In this document: positions 10,313 to 19,583 of the stretch, one piece after another
Position numbering within the stretch: the first letter of the stretch is position 1
How the letters are laid out: every line of letters begins with the position of its first letter
Source of the DNA: Psychrobacillus psychrotolerans
GTDB lineage: Bacteria; Bacillota; Bacilli; Bacillales_A; Planococcaceae
Reading direction: 5' to 3'
Length of the DNA stretch: 64,000 nt
Assembly: GCF_900115805.1 (NCBI RefSeq)
Contig: NZ_FOXU01000001.1
Coordinates: 682,001-746,000, forward strand
Position numbers and translations under genes: made by a program
The notes under the pieces: generated by a model
Database searches by the model: none
What the model was told of the DNA's origin: nothing
The model's input: only the letters and a program-made list of their open reading frames with translations

Positions 10313-11578
10313 TTACCCATTGAAGAAAAATCGTTGTATATCATTCCATGTAACGACAACCATTAGTACCATCAATAGCATAATACCGACAAAGTGGACC
10401 ATACCTTCTTTTTGTTTATCTATCGGTTTTCCTCGTAAAGCTTCAAACAAGAAGAATAATAGTCTACCACCATCTAATGCTGGTAATGGTAATAAATTCA
10501 TAATTCCTAGATTTATACTAAGTATTGCAGCCCAACGCATTAAATTGAATACACCATATTGCGCTACTTCTTCAGTCGCTTTATATATTCCAACAGGACC
10601 TGATAAATCATCTATAGAGAAATTACCAGTAATTAATGTGCCAAGTATAGTAAATATACGTTTAGTCCATTCATATGTTTGCTCTGCTCCAAAGACAACC
10701 GCCTTGGCAGGATTTTTTTCCATTGGACTTGTGTATTGTACACCAATTTGTCCAACTTTTTCTTTTCCAGCTACAACTTCTTGGGGTGTCATAGACAGAT
10801 TAACTTCTTGTCCATCACGTTCTACTGTAAATTCCATCAGTTCATTTGAACTTACTTTCACTTTTTCTGATAATTCGTCCCATGTCGTGATGGAAGATCC
10901 ATCTATTTTAGTTACCAAATCGCCATCTTGCATGCCTGCTTGAGCAGCAGGACTGTCTTTCACAACTGTTGTTATAACAGGTTCATATGTTGGTACTCCT
11001 TGAAACAACCCAAGCGCTAAGAAAATGAAAAACGATAGGATAAAGTTAAAAAGGGGTCCTGCAAAAATAGTTAGTGATCGCTGTCCAACTGTTTTGGATC
11101 CGAATTGACGATCTGCTGGCGCAATGATTGTTTCACTGCCTTTTTCATTAATGACAGCATTTCGTGCTACATTGTACCTTACTAACTTTTCTTCTTCATT
11201 GTATCCCTCGATAAACATTTTATCGGTTAAATCAGATTTTTCTACTTCTAAAAACAACATATCAGGATAATGCTTATTTTGATTTAATAGAATCTGATCA
11301 ATTTCGTCTTGATCATTTAAACGGATTCCTAATCGAAAGCCCGGCTGTAACTCAACGGAGTCCATATCTTCTCCTGCCATACGAACATATCCACCGATTG
11401 GCAATAATCGTAGTGTATAAAGAGTCTCACCTTTTGTATATCCAAAGATTTTTGGACCCATACCTATTGCAAACTCACGCACCATGATTCCAGCTTGTTT
11501 TGCAAAGATAAAATGCCCGAGTTCATGGAAAAATACAATACTTCCAAATATAATTATAAACGCAATGGCTGTCTCCAC
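10313..11578 (-). CDS. rseP: Site-2 zinc metalloprotease RseP/RasP
   Basis: RseP (RasP in Bacillus) is an intramembrane protease that cleaves anti-sigma factors and remnant signal peptides. The 421-residue protein has HELGH at residues 18-22 in the first membrane helix, a PDZ domain (about 200-275, VVKDSPAAQAGMQDGDLV) and the C-terminal metal ligand motif NLLPLPALDGGRL (about 355-367). The start is GTG, with GGTGGG 4 nt upstream. It follows dxr in the uppS-cdsA-dxr-rseP order found in most Firmicutes. Confidence 0.97.
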   Translation of the reverse strand: METAIAFIIIFGSIVFFHELGHFIFAKQAGIMVREFAIGMGPKIFGYTKGETLYTLRLLPIGGYVRMAGEDMDSVELQPGFRLGIRLNDQDEIDQILLNQNKHYPDMLFLEVEKSDLTDKMFIEGYNEEEKLVRYNVARNAVINEKGSETIIAPADRQFGSKTVGQRSLTIFAGPLFNFILSFFIFLALGLFQGVPTYEPVITTVVKDSPAAQAGMQDGDLVTKIDGSSITTWDELSEKVKVSSNELMEFTVERDGQEVNLSMTPQEVVAGKEKVGQIGVQYTSPMEKNPAKAVVFGAEQTYEWTKRIFTILGTLITGNFSIDDLSGPVGIYKATEEVAQYGVFNLMRWAAILSINLGIMNLLPLPALDGGRLLFFLFEALRGKPIDKQKEGMVHFVGIMLLMVLMVVVTWNDIQRFFFNG

Positions 11579-11629
11579 TATATCCCACCTTTAGTTTCTA
11601 GCTGTTTATGCTTTTACTTTCACATCTCT

Positions 11630-12778
11630 TCATTTTACCATGTTCTCAATAGATTTTCTTGTTTTTGCATCTACATGAAGAATAGTTTCTAAATCTGGAT
11701 TTGAAAGAATCGTATGCTCATCCATAGCTCGTTCGATTAGCTCATCAATTGTTAAGAAACCAATTTTTTCTTGTAAAAACAAGGATACAGCAGCCTCGTT
11801 TGCAGCATTTAGGACCGTTGTCATAGTTCCGCCTGCTCGTCCTGCATCAATAGCTAATTTCAAAGCATGATAACGTGTGTAATCCATTTCTTCAAAATGT
11901 AACTTACCTATTTGAGCTAAGTTAAGTCGCGGTGCTGACTCTCTTGTCAATCTCTCCGGATAAGACAATGCATATTGGATAGGCACACGCATATCTGGTG
12001 TTCCTAATTGAGCAATAACACTAGTATCTTGGAATTCAACTAATGAATGTATAATACTCTCTCGATGAAGTAACACTTCTATATCATCATAAGGAATATC
12101 AAATAATACTCGCGCCTCAATAACTTCTAAACCTTTGTTCATCATTGTGGCTGAATCAATTGTTATTTTCGACCCCATAGACCAGTTAGGATGATTCAGT
12201 GCATCTTTTACCGTTACATTTTTAAGCTCTTCCCGAGTAAAGTCTCTAAAACTTCCACCTGAAGCAGTAATGATGAGCTTTGCAATTTCAGAACGTTTTT
12301 CTCCGTTCATCGCTTGAAACAAGGCTGAATGTTCGCTGTCGACCGGCAGTATTGGTACATTATATTGCTTAGCTGCATTCATTACTAAGTGTCCAGCAGT
12401 TACTAATGTTTCTTTGTTCGCAATTGCAATTGTTATTCCTTTTTTAATAGCTTCTAATGTTGGTCTTAATCCTACACTTCCAAGTACAGCATTCACTAAA
12501 ACATCTGCATTTGCATGAGCAGCAACTTGTACTAATCCTTGATCACCAAATACTAGTTCTGTTCGTGGAAATTCTTTCCCTAACAGAACTGCATCCTCTT
12601 CAAATAACACAGAAACTAGAGGAACTGAAAAATCTCGAATTATTTGCTTCGTAATTTCTATATTTTTTCCCGCTGAAAATGCTACTAGTTGAAACTTATC
12701 TGGATGCTCTTTTATTATATCCAGTGTTTGTATCCCGATAGAACCAGTTGCACCTAATAAACTTATTTTTTTAACCAT
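11630..12778 (-). CDS. dxr: 1-deoxy-D-xylulose 5-phosphate reductoisomerase
   Basis: Dxr makes 2-C-methyl-D-erythritol 4-phosphate, the second step of the non-mevalonate isoprenoid pathway, feeding undecaprenyl phosphate synthesis. The 382-residue protein has the NADPH-binding [15 protein letters not shown] at the N-terminus, the substrate-site [14 protein letters not shown] (about 145-158) and [18 protein letters not shown] (about 200-217). AAGGAG lies about 12 nt before the ATG, a rather long spacing. It sits between cdsA and rseP. Confidence 0.97.
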   Translation of the reverse strand: MVKKISLLGATGSIGIQTLDIIKEHPDKFQLVAFSAGKNIEITKQIIRDFSVPLVSVLFEEDAVLLGKEFPRTELVFGDQGLVQVAAHANADVLVNAVLGSVGLRPTLEAIKKGITIAIANKETLVTAGHLVMNAAKQYNVPILPVDSEHSALFQAMNGEKRSEIAKLIITASGGSFRDFTREELKNVTVKDALNHPNWSMGSKITIDSATMMNKGLEVIEARVLFDIPYDDIEVLLHRESIIHSLVEFQDTSVIAQLGTPDMRVPIQYALSYPERLTRESAPRLNLAQIGKLHFEEMDYTRYHALKLAIDAGRAGGTMTTVLNAANEAAVSLFLQEKIGFLTIDELIERAMDEHTILSNPDLETILHVDAKTRKSIENMVK

Positions 12779-12795
12779 GAAATAATGTCGTCTCC

Positions 12796-13587
12796 TTAGA
12801 TAAAATGTAAAAAGTGAAGAAGCGGTAAGACAAATAAAATACTGTCAAATCGATCTAAAATTCCACCATGACCTGGCAATAATTTACCAGAGTCTTTCAC
12901 ATTATAATGTCTTTTTATCGCTGATTCTACTAAGTCACCTAATTGTCCAAAAATAGAAGAAATAATTGTAATTCCTATCAATACAAGCATCGATGAAGTA
13001 AGCGGGCTTATCCATTGAATAATGAAAGCAGTGATTAATGCCCAAATAATACCTCCAACAAAACCTTCTACTGTTTTATTTGGAGAAATATCTGGCCATA
13101 ATTTTCTTTTCCCAATTTTTCGTCCGGTAAAATAAGCTCCAGAATCTGTTGTCCATACGATCAGCAATGCAAAAATAACGTATGCTAGACCTTCATTTCT
13201 TGTTTCAATAAAATAGTAAAAACCAATACCAACATATAGTGTACTTAAAATGACAAAAGCTGCATCATCAAAAGTGAAACGATTTTTCACTAATACTGTA
13301 TAGATTAATACTAAAAATACTCCAACAAACACCCACTCTAATTTCGTGTGCCCTGTATAATGCAAAATATCATCTGTAAATGATGATGGCAATAACAAAA
13401 GAAACAGGAGTAGATACGAAACTAAACTGGCGAATGAAAATAAACTTAAGTCCTTCATGCGAAGCATTTCATATAATCCTACTGCTGCAATTATGTATAC
13501 TAATATAGTGAAAACAGGTCCTCCCAACAAAACAATTGGGAGAAATAGTGCCAAAGCAATAGCACCTGTTATTATCCGCTGTTTCAA
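12796..13587 (-). CDS. cdsA: Phosphatidate cytidylyltransferase
   Basis: CdsA makes CDP-diacylglycerol from phosphatidic acid and CTP, the branch point of phospholipid synthesis. The 263-residue protein is largely hydrophobic with about seven or eight membrane segments. It carries the C-terminal family signature, [20 protein letters not shown] followed by GILDRFDS. The start codon is TTG, overlapping the uppS stop (ATTGA), with GGGGGAAG upstream, so translation is coupled to uppS. Confidence 0.96.
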   Translation of the reverse strand: MKQRIITGAIALALFLPIVLLGGPVFTILVYIIAAVGLYEMLRMKDLSLFSFASLVSYLLLFLLLLPSSFTDDILHYTGHTKLEWVFVGVFLVLIYTVLVKNRFTFDDAAFVILSTLYVGIGFYYFIETRNEGLAYVIFALLIVWTTDSGAYFTGRKIGKRKLWPDISPNKTVEGFVGGIIWALITAFIIQWISPLTSSMLVLIGITIISSIFGQLGDLVESAIKRHYNVKDSGKLLPGHGGILDRFDSILFVLPLLHFLHFI

Positions 13588-14378
13588 TTTACTTCTTCCC
13601 CCTTAAGTCCACCATATCTTCTATTCCTTTTTTGATAACTTTCAATAGCTTCTAATAAGGATGCTTCATCAAAGTCTGGCCAAAGCGTATCTGTAAACCA
13701 AAACTCCGTGTAAGCAAGCTGCCAAAGCATAAAGTTACTCAGTCGAACTTCACCACTTGTTCGAATGAGAAGATCTGGTTCCGACAAGTCTTTGGTCATT
13801 AAATTATTTGTCAGCAATTCTTCTGTAATTTCATCCTCTAAAATCTCTTTTTGCTCGATTTGTTTTGCAATACGTTTGACTGCCTGTACAATTTCATCTC
13901 TACTTCCATAATTCATAGCAAAGTTAAGAATCAGTCCATCATTTTGGGCAGTTTCATCCATCGCTTTATAAATAGCTCTTTTTGTATGCTCAGGCAGCAT
14001 ATCATGATTTCCCATCATTCGTACTTGAACATTTTGTTCGATTAACTCCGGTAAATACGTCCCTAAAAATTCTTCGGGTAGTCGCATTAAAAACTCGACT
14101 TCCATTTTTGGACGTTTCCAATTTTCTGTGGAAAAAGCGTACAAGGTTAACGTATCTATCCCGACTTCATTTGCAAAAAGAGTAATTTTTTTTACAGTCT
14201 TCATACCTTCGTGATGACCAGCAATACGGGGAAGTGACCTCTTTTTAGCCCATCTACCGTTCCCATCCATAATAATTGCAATATGGCTAGGTAACTGTTC
14301 CTTTTGGGCATTTTCTTTACGTTCATCTAAATGAATATTGATCTTTTTCTCATTTTTACGAATTAGTTTATTAAACAT
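13584..14378 (-). CDS. uppS: Isoprenyl transferase (undecaprenyl diphosphate synthase)
   Basis: UppS condenses isopentenyl diphosphate onto farnesyl diphosphate to make the C55 lipid carrier for peptidoglycan and teichoic acids. The 264-residue protein has IIMDGNGRWAK (about residues 34-44) with the catalytic Asp, STENWKRP (about 85-92) and DLLIRTSGEVRLSNFMLWQ (about 202-220). Shine-Dalgarno GGGGGG lies just upstream of the ATG. It heads the uppS-cdsA-dxr-rseP group and overlaps cdsA by 4 nt. Confidence 0.97.
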   Translation of the reverse strand: MFNKLIRKNEKKINIHLDERKENAQKEQLPSHIAIIMDGNGRWAKKRSLPRIAGHHEGMKTVKKITLFANEVGIDTLTLYAFSTENWKRPKMEVEFLMRLPEEFLGTYLPELIEQNVQVRMMGNHDMLPEHTKRAIYKAMDETAQNDGLILNFAMNYGSRDEIVQAVKRIAKQIEQKEILEDEITEELLTNNLMTKDLSEPDLLIRTSGEVRLSNFMLWQLAYTEFWFTDTLWPDFDEASLLEAIESYQKRNRRYGGLKGEEVN

Positions 14379-14441
14379 TTAGAACCCCCCAATCTACCAA
14401 GTCGAACGTCTATCCCTATCATAACAAATAAACCCATATAT

Positions 14442-14474
14442 AAAAAGACGTCCCTTTCAAAGGACGCCTTTTTT
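14442..14474 (-). terminator. Intrinsic terminator after frr
   Basis: On the minus strand AAAAGGCGTCC pairs with GGACGTCTTTT (one G-U pair), followed by TTTTTATATA. The stem is flanked by A and T runs, so it could work in both directions. It lies between frr and uppS. Confidence 0.85.
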
Positions 14475-14569
14475 AAATAAAAGTTCAGAAATACTTAACC
14501 TAGACAAATCATTTGAAGAAGACTTTGGTATTTATTAAAGCATTAACCTTCACTACATCTTCATAAGGG

Positions 14570-15127
14570 TTAAACTTCTAAAATTTCTTTTTCTTTATCT
14601 TTAGTAATTGCATCAATTTTTTCAATGTTAGCATCTGTAAGTTTTTGAATTTCTTCTGTATAATTTCTTAACTCGTCTTCTGTAATTCCACCAGATTTTT
14701 CAAGTTTTTTCAAATCATCATTACCGTCACGACGAACGTTACGAACATTTACTTTTGCTTCTTCTGCTTCTTTTTTTACTAGTTTTACTAATTCTTTACG
14801 ACGCTCTTCCGTTAATGCTGGAATTGCAATACGAATTAGTGTTCCATCATTAGTAGGAGTAATACCTAAATCTGATTTCATGATCGCTTTTTCAATATCT
14901 CCTAAAATAGTTTTATCATAAGGAAGGATTGTTAATAAGCGAGCTTCTGGTATAGAAATACCAGCCATTTGATTGATAGGGGTTGGAGCTCCATAATAAT
15001 CTACTGTAATTTTGTCAAGTAGGGAAGCACTAGCACGCCCAGCACGGATAGTAGATAATTCTCTACTAAAAACTGATATTGTTTTAGTCATTTTATCACT
15101 TGTTTGCTCTATCACTTTTTTCGGCAT
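14570..15127 (-). CDS. frr: Ribosome recycling factor
   Basis: RRF, with EF-G, splits post-termination ribosomes. The 185-residue protein has the usual length and the motifs [21 protein letters not shown] (about residues 26-46), a hinge, and the long third helix with [19 protein letters not shown] (about 129-147). Shine-Dalgarno AGGAGG precedes the ATG, which shares one base with the pyrH stop (TAATG). Transcribed after pyrH. Confidence 0.97.
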   Translation of the reverse strand: MPKKVIEQTSDKMTKTISVFSRELSTIRAGRASASLLDKITVDYYGAPTPINQMAGISIPEARLLTILPYDKTILGDIEKAIMKSDLGITPTNDGTLIRIAIPALTEERRKELVKLVKKEAEEAKVNVRNVRRDGNDDLKKLEKSGGITEDELRNYTEEIQKLTDANIEKIDAITKDKEKEILEV

Positions 15128-15852
15128 TAAGAATTCCTCCTAACGACTGTCCCTATGGTTTCCCCGAGCACAGCCTTTTTAATATTTCCTTTTTCCATAA
15201 TCGAAAATACAATAAGCTCTATATCATTGTCCATACATAAAGTAGATGCTGTAGAATCCATTACTTGGAGTCCTTGTTGAATTACTTCGATAAATGATAG
15301 TGTATCATATTTCACTGCCGTACTATCCGTTTTAGGATCAGCAGAGTAAACACCATCTACATTATTTTTGGCCATTAATATAACATCTGCTTCTATCTCA
15401 GCTGCTCTTAAAGCTGCAGTTGTGTCAGTAGAGAAGTATGGATTACCTGTTCCCGCTGCAAAAATAACTACTCGTTTTTTTTCTAAATGACGAATGGCTC
15501 TTCTACGTATGTAAGGCTCTGCGACTTGTCGCATCTCGATAGATGTCTGAACACGTGTTTCGACACCCGCTTTTTCAAGAGAATCTTGTAGAGCTAGTGA
15601 ATTCATAACTGTAGCAAGCATACCCATATAGTCCGCTGTAGCACGATCCATGCCCATTTCGCTTCCTACTTTACCTCGCCATATGTTTCCTCCACCTACA
15701 ACTACCGCAACCTCTACTCCAAGATCTACAACTTCTTTCACTTGTTCGGCTACAGATTTAATAATGTCAGGAGATAAACCGAAACCTTGTTCTCCAGCTA
15801 ATGCCTCGCCACTCAATTTTAAAACGATTCTTTCGTATTGTGGTTTGCTCAT
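15127..15852 (-). CDS. pyrH: UMP kinase
   Basis: PyrH phosphorylates UMP to UDP. The 241-residue amino-acid-kinase-fold protein has [18 protein letters not shown] at the N-terminus, [11 protein letters not shown] (about 51-61), the nucleotide-site segment [17 protein letters not shown] (about 134-150) and a C-terminal [14 protein letters not shown] precedes the ATG at a short distance. It is separated from tsf by a 182-bp spacer holding an intrinsic terminator, so it may depend on readthrough or on a promoter I could not assign. Confidence 0.97.
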   Translation of the reverse strand: MSKPQYERIVLKLSGEALAGEQGFGLSPDIIKSVAEQVKEVVDLGVEVAVVVGGGNIWRGKVGSEMGMDRATADYMGMLATVMNSLALQDSLEKAGVETRVQTSIEMRQVAEPYIRRRAIRHLEKKRVVIFAAGTGNPYFSTDTTAALRAAEIEADVILMAKNNVDGVYSADPKTDSTAVKYDTLSFIEVIQQGLQVMDSTASTLCMDNDIELIVFSIMEKGNIKKAVLGETIGTVVRRNS

Positions 15853-15882
15853 AGGTATCCTCCATCTCTATCTTGAAAAATA

Positions 15883-15905
15883 GGGAACACAAATTACGTG
15901 TCCCC
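15883..15905 (-). terminator. Intrinsic terminator between tsf and pyrH
   Basis: On the minus strand GGGGACAC pairs with GTGTTCCC (one G-U pair) around a 7-nt loop, followed by TATTTTTC. It ends only 30 nt before the pyrH start codon, so it could also act as an attenuator controlling pyrH-frr. Confidence 0.75.
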
Positions 15906-16034
15906 CGGTTGTTATTGATATTATTTCTAGCAACGACGCATATTGACGACTACCGGTTTTCGTTTCAAGATAATGCCTTCCGCGGGGGAAGCGCTGAACC
16001 ATCAAGTCGAACGGTGTCTGCCGCTTTTCTTATA
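15906..16034 (-). other. Non-coding spacer after tsf with a GC-rich segment
   Basis: These 129 bp between the tsf stop and the terminator hold no credible ORF. They include a local GC-rich segment (15976-15994) able to form CTTCC/GGAAG, and two GTCGT-type direct repeats (about 15933-15952). The composition differs from the AT-rich gaps elsewhere. I do not recognise it as a known RNA. Confidence 0.5.
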
Positions 16035-16919
16035 TTAATTACCTTTTACTTGGTTCATTACTTCTTCAGCGAAGTTGTCTTCACGTTTTTCGATTCCTTC
16101 ACCAACAGCGTAACGTGTGAATGAAACTAGTTTACCACCAGTTGATTCAACAAATGTTTTTACTTTTTGGTCTGGGTTTTTAACGAATGATTGGTCTAAT
16201 ACACAAACTTCTTCAAAGTATTTACCAAGACGACCTTCTACCATTTTAGCAACGATATTTTCAGGTTTTCCTTCGTTTAGAGCTTGTTCTGTTAATATTT
16301 TGCGTTCGTGTTCTACTTCTTCAGCAGAAACTTCATCACGTGAAATATAAGAAGGGTTTAATGCTGCAATATGCATTGCTACATCTTTAGCCGCTTGCTC
16401 ATCAGTTGATCCTTCAATTACTGTAAGAACCCCGATACGTCCTCCCATGTGTAGGTATGGACCAAATGCATCTGCATCTGTTTTATTTTCAATTACAAAA
16501 CGACGTAATGTAATTTTTTCTCCAATTTTCGCAACTGCATTAGAGATTAAGTTTTCTACTGTTAATCCTTCTTCAATAATTGTAGGTAGTGCTTCTTCTA
16601 CTGAAGCTGGCTCTGTAGCTAATAAATGAGATGCCACAGTTTTTACTAAATGTTGGAAAGATTCATTTTTAGAAACAAAATCAGTTTCAGCATTCATTTC
16701 TAGTAATACAGCTTTGTTTCCTTCCACTTGGATGAAAGTAGTACCTTCCGCTGCGATACGATCTGCTTTTTTAGCTGCAGAAGAAAGACCTTTTTCACGT
16801 AAAAAGTCGATTGCTGCTTCTAAATTACCGTCTGATTCTACTAATGCTTTTTTACAGTCCATCATACCTGCACCAGTTTTTTCACGCAATTCTTTAACCA
16901 TTTGTGCTGTAACTGCCAT
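16035..16919 (-). CDS. tsf: Elongation factor Ts
   Basis: EF-Ts is the nucleotide exchange factor for EF-Tu. The 294-residue protein has the N-terminal UBA-like domain with [19 protein letters not shown] (about residues 8-26), the TDFVSKNE motif that contacts EF-Tu (about 79-86), and two core repeats with [16 protein letters not shown] (about 186-201). Shine-Dalgarno AGGAGG precedes the ATG. It follows rpsB after 103 bp that contain a strong hairpin. Confidence 0.98.
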   Translation of the reverse strand: MAVTAQMVKELREKTGAGMMDCKKALVESDGNLEAAIDFLREKGLSSAAKKADRIAAEGTTFIQVEGNKAVLLEMNAETDFVSKNESFQHLVKTVASHLLATEPASVEEALPTIIEEGLTVENLISNAVAKIGEKITLRRFVIENKTDADAFGPYLHMGGRIGVLTVIEGSTDEQAAKDVAMHIAALNPSYISRDEVSAEEVEHERKILTEQALNEGKPENIVAKMVEGRLGKYFEEVCVLDQSFVKNPDQKVKTFVESTGGKLVSFTRYAVGEGIEKREDNFAEEVMNQVKGN

Positions 16920-16965
16920 TATAAATTCCTCCTAGTACAATTAATATGTCATTTTCTCAAAAAAA

Positions 16966-16994
16966 GGTGATAAGAGGTTTGGCCGCTTATCACC
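16966..16994 (-). terminator. Intrinsic terminator between rpsB and tsf
   Basis: A perfect 9-bp stem GGTGATAAG/CTTATCACC with an 11-nt loop is followed on the minus strand by seven T residues. It lies between two genes that are normally cotranscribed, so it probably sets the rpsB:tsf ratio by partial readthrough. Confidence 0.88.
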
Positions 16995-17022
16995 TGTTAA
17001 TTACATTCGTATTACTCAGGTA

Positions 17023-17745
17023 TTACTCAGCTGCAACTTCAGCAGAAGTTACTTCTTCGTCTTCACCTTGTCTTGCTTCTAGTAATGCATCCGCCATTTT
17101 AGCTGTTAATAATTTAACTGCACGAATTGCATCATCATTTGCAGGAATTACATAGTCGATTTCATCTGGATCACAGTTTGTATCAACAATTCCTACTAAT
17201 GGAATGTTAAGTTTGCGAGCTTCTGCAACAGCAATACGCTCTTTACGTGGATCTACTACGAACATTACATCTGGAACAGCTTTCATATCACGGATACCGC
17301 CTAAGAATTTAACAAGACGTTCGTGTTGTTTTTTAAGTTGAACAACTTCTTTTTTAGGAAGTACTTCAAACGTACCGTCTTCTTCCATTTTTTCAATAGC
17401 TTTAAGACGAGCTACACGTTTTTGAATAGTACCGAAGTTAGTTAAAGTACCACCTAACCAACGTTGGTTAATATAGTAGTTACCTGAACGTTCTGCTTCT
17501 TCTTTAATAGCTTCTTGAGCTTGTTTTTTAGTTCCTACGAAAAGAACTTTCCCACCGTCTTGACCTACTTGACGCATGAAATCATAAGCTTCTTCTAATT
17601 TTTTCACCGTTTTTTGAAGATCGATGATGTAGATTCCGTTACGTTCAACAAAAATGTATTTTTTCATTTTTGGATTCCAACGGCGAGTTTGGTGACCGAA
17701 GTGTACACCAGCCTCTAATAATTGCTTCATTGAGATTACTGACAT
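17023..17745 (-). CDS. rpsB: 30S ribosomal protein S2
   Basis: S2 joins the 30S subunit late, between its head and body. The 240-residue protein has the family signatures [20 protein letters not shown] and [11 protein letters not shown] at the N-terminus, and [19 protein letters not shown] (about residues 159-177). A short acidic tail ([14 protein letters not shown]) follows. Shine-Dalgarno AGGAGG lies 8 nt upstream. A near-consensus promoter precedes it, with a leader of over 100 nt. Confidence 0.98.
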   Translation of the reverse strand: MSVISMKQLLEAGVHFGHQTRRWNPKMKKYIFVERNGIYIIDLQKTVKKLEEAYDFMRQVGQDGGKVLFVGTKKQAQEAIKEEAERSGNYYINQRWLGGTLTNFGTIQKRVARLKAIEKMEEDGTFEVLPKKEVVQLKKQHERLVKFLGGIRDMKAVPDVMFVVDPRKERIAVAEARKLNIPLVGIVDTNCDPDEIDYVIPANDDAIRAVKLLTAKMADALLEARQGEDEEVTSAEVAAE

Positions 17746-17863
17746 GATTTGTTTCCTCCTGGTTTGGTTTAGTCTTCCGCATTCATCATTTTTCTTTAGC
17801 TACTCTATAAATAGAGCACCTGCTAAGTCCATCCGAACTGCGTGTGTATTCATACCGTTTTCT

Positions 17864-17892
17864 AATATAACATATCATTTTTATACTTTCAA
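17864..17892 (-). promoter_or_regulatory. Sigma-A promoter of rpsB-tsf
   Basis: A -35 TTGAAA (17887-17892) and a -10 TATATT (17864-17869) are separated by 17 bp; each matches consensus at 5 of 6 positions. The leader that follows contains CTCTAT/ATAGAG as a small stem (about 17800-17814), which might serve S2 feedback control (inference). Confidence 0.85.
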
Positions 17893-17897
17893 CTATT

Positions 17898-18374
17898 TTA
17901 ATCTTTAAATTTCAGGAAAAGTTCAACTTCAGTCTTTCCTATTTGGAGAATTTTCGCTATTTCGTCAGGATCTCTTCCTTCTTCATGGTGAAACAACACT
18001 TTTTCTCTCATAGTTTCCGGTACTTTTTTTGCTGTTGTTTGAGCTGATTTCATATAACTACTTGCTGCAACTTGCTTAGAGACGAAAGAAGTTGGTGGTT
18101 CAAATACTCTAGCTTCCTTTGTTGATGGATTTTCTGCAATTTTAGAAAATGTAGTATGAGGTACTTCTGTATTTTGTAATTCCTGTATAAGGCGATTATT
18201 TTCATCTGTGATTTCTGCTATATAAGCACTAAAAGAATCTTCAATGTCCAATAAAACTTGTTGTTGTTTTCGTTCCATCTCATTAAACTTAGAAATCTTG
18301 GCATTTAATAGAGCAATGAAGTAAAAACTTATAACTTGCATTAAGAATAATATTATTAATAAAGTCGTTAACAT
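17898..18374 (-). CDS. swrB: Swarming motility protein SwrB (YlxL-like)
   Basis: SwrB promotes assembly of the flagellar type III export apparatus and full SigD activity in B. subtilis. This 158-residue protein matches it by position (between sigD and rpsB), by length and by architecture: one N-terminal membrane helix (about residues 2-24), a coiled-coil-like charged middle (about 28-68), and a conserved C-terminal helix-turn-helix-like tail, DPDEIAKILQIGKTEVELFL (about 134-153). Shine-Dalgarno TTAGGAG precedes the ATG. The assignment is by synteny and architecture, since sequence conservation in this family is low. Confidence 0.75.
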   Translation of the reverse strand: MLTTLLIILFLMQVISFYFIALLNAKISKFNEMERKQQQVLLDIEDSFSAYIAEITDENNRLIQELQNTEVPHTTFSKIAENPSTKEARVFEPPTSFVSKQVAASSYMKSAQTTAKKVPETMREKVLFHHEEGRDPDEIAKILQIGKTEVELFLKFKD

Positions 18375-18382
18375 AAATGCTC

Positions 18383-18685
18383 CTAACCACTAAAATCTAC
18401 AAAGTTTCCTTTGAAAGGATGCTTTGTCTCTTTCAATTCTCGCTCTTTCTTTTCTCTGTTCTGCCGCTCGTGCTCCATACGCTCTTTCTCTTCGTCCTGA
18501 GAGCTTGTCTCCGAAGTTTCCGAAGACTTGATGACGGTTTCCCTATTTTTTTCTAGCTGTTTTTCAGAGGCAGCTTGCGCGTTAGATTGACTAATTGCAC
18601 CTTGTTGTTGTATTTGATCTGCTATTTTACCAGCATCAAAGGTTTTAGGAATAGCTATTTGAAGTTCTGCTAGTTTTAAACTCAT
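18383..18685 (-). CDS. Unrecognised small hydrophilic protein between sigD and swrB
   Basis: I do not recognise this 100-residue protein. The N-terminal 35 residues (MSLKLAELQIAIPKTFDAGK) look ordered. Residues 36-85 are a Gln/Glu/Lys/Ser-rich, probably disordered or coiled stretch. The C-terminus ends in HPFKGNFVDFSG, a short motif reminiscent of tails of small proteins in other Firmicute flagellar operons. AAAGGGGA precedes the ATG. It is 8 bp from swrB and 17 bp from sigD, so it is part of the motility operon. B. subtilis has no gene here. No membrane segment or signal peptide is present. Confidence 0.8.
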   Translation of the reverse strand: MSLKLAELQIAIPKTFDAGKIADQIQQQGAISQSNAQAASEKQLEKNRETVIKSSETSETSSQDEEKERMEHERQNREKKERELKETKHPFKGNFVDFSG

Positions 18686-18702
18686 AGTAGTATCCCCTTT
18701 AT

Positions 18703-19476
18703 CTATACATTCGTCATTTCAGGCATTAATAGTTTTCTGAGTTTAAAAAGTGCTTTCGAATGAATTTGAGATATTCTCGATGTAGATAGACCAAGCATCT
18801 CCCCAATAACTGTGAGCGTTAGTTCTTCCGTATAAAATAAACTTAACACTAATTGTTCATTTTCATTTAATTGTTGAATTTGACCGGCTAAATCACCAAT
18901 TAGTTCTTGCTGGACCATTTGTTGTTCTGGTGTTTTCTGAGAGTCATCTCGAATTACATATGATTTATGTTCAGGTTCTTCACTTTCTTGTAATTGCTCA
19001 TCTATAGACAGTACATTTGAGAAAAAATGTTCCTGTACAGTTTGATAAACCTCTTCAACAGGTAACTCGACAAATTCTGCTATCTCTTCAGCAGACGCAT
19101 GTCTCATCAACTTTTGCTCGAGTTCTTCAATTTTCGTTTCTAATTTCTTGGATTTTTCTCTTGAAGAACGTGGAAGCCAATCTTCTTTTCTTAAACCGTC
19201 GATAATAGCCCCTCTTACACGAAAAGAAGCATAAGTATCAAATTTCAGCTCTCTACTATAGTCAAACTTGTTCAGAGCATCAAATAATCCCATCATTCCT
19301 AAACTTTTAAGCTCTTCTCTAGATATATTTTTAGGGATACCCGCACCAATTCTTTGCACATGATAGTTTACAAGTGGCACATATTTTCTCATGAGTAAAT
19401 CTCCGGCTTGAGGATCTTTGCTTTCAGTCCAACTCTTCCAAAGAACCTGTTCATCTGTCGAATCTTGATTTGCCAC
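18703..19476 (-). CDS. sigD: Flagellar RNA polymerase sigma factor SigD (FliA/WhiG family)
   Basis: SigD directs transcription of late flagellar, chemotaxis and autolysin genes. The 257-residue protein has region 2 (SREELKSLGMMGLFDALNKF and FRVRGAIIDGLRKEDWLPRS, about 50-105), region 3 (about 110-150) and region 4 with TEELTLTVIGEMLGLSTSRI (about 216-235). The start is GTG with GAGGGGG upstream. Unusually, an intrinsic terminator and an extended -10 promoter sit between it and the rest of the fla/che operon. Confidence 0.96.
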   Translation of the reverse strand: MANQDSTDEQVLWKSWTESKDPQAGDLLMRKYVPLVNYHVQRIGAGIPKNISREELKSLGMMGLFDALNKFDYSRELKFDTYASFRVRGAIIDGLRKEDWLPRSSREKSKKLETKIEELEQKLMRHASAEEIAEFVELPVEEVYQTVQEHFFSNVLSIDEQLQESEEPEHKSYVIRDDSQKTPEQQMVQQELIGDLAGQIQQLNENEQLVLSLFYTEELTLTVIGEMLGLSTSRISQIHSKALFKLRKLLMPEMTNV

Positions 19477-19514
19477 AATTATCCCCCTCTCCCATATATC
19501 TGATCATTAGAGTT

Positions 19515-19523
19515 ATTATAACA
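19515..19523 (-). promoter_or_regulatory. Extended -10 promoter candidate for sigD
   Basis: The minus strand reads TGTTATAAT, a perfect TATAAT with the extended TGN element, about 35 nt upstream of the sigD GTG. No good -35 box is at 17 bp, which is normal for extended -10 promoters. It follows directly after the terminator at 19540-19563. Confidence 0.55.
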
Positions 19524-19539
19524 AAAATCTCACTAAAAA

Positions 19540-19563
19540 GGGGAATCGAAACTATCGATCCCC
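19540..19563 (-). terminator. Intrinsic terminator upstream of sigD
   Basis: On the minus strand GGGGATCGA pairs with TCGATTCCCC (one bulged T), followed by TTTTTAG. It stands 20 bp after the stop of the small membrane protein gene. It would reduce readthrough from the fla/che operon into sigD. Confidence 0.8.
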
Positions 19564-19583
19564 TCATTTTTTAATATATTATG

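Noticed and set aside
14379-14441. TATGAT -10-like sequence before uppS
   Set aside because: No adequate -35 box at 16-18 bp was found and there is no extended TG, so I did not list it as a promoter.
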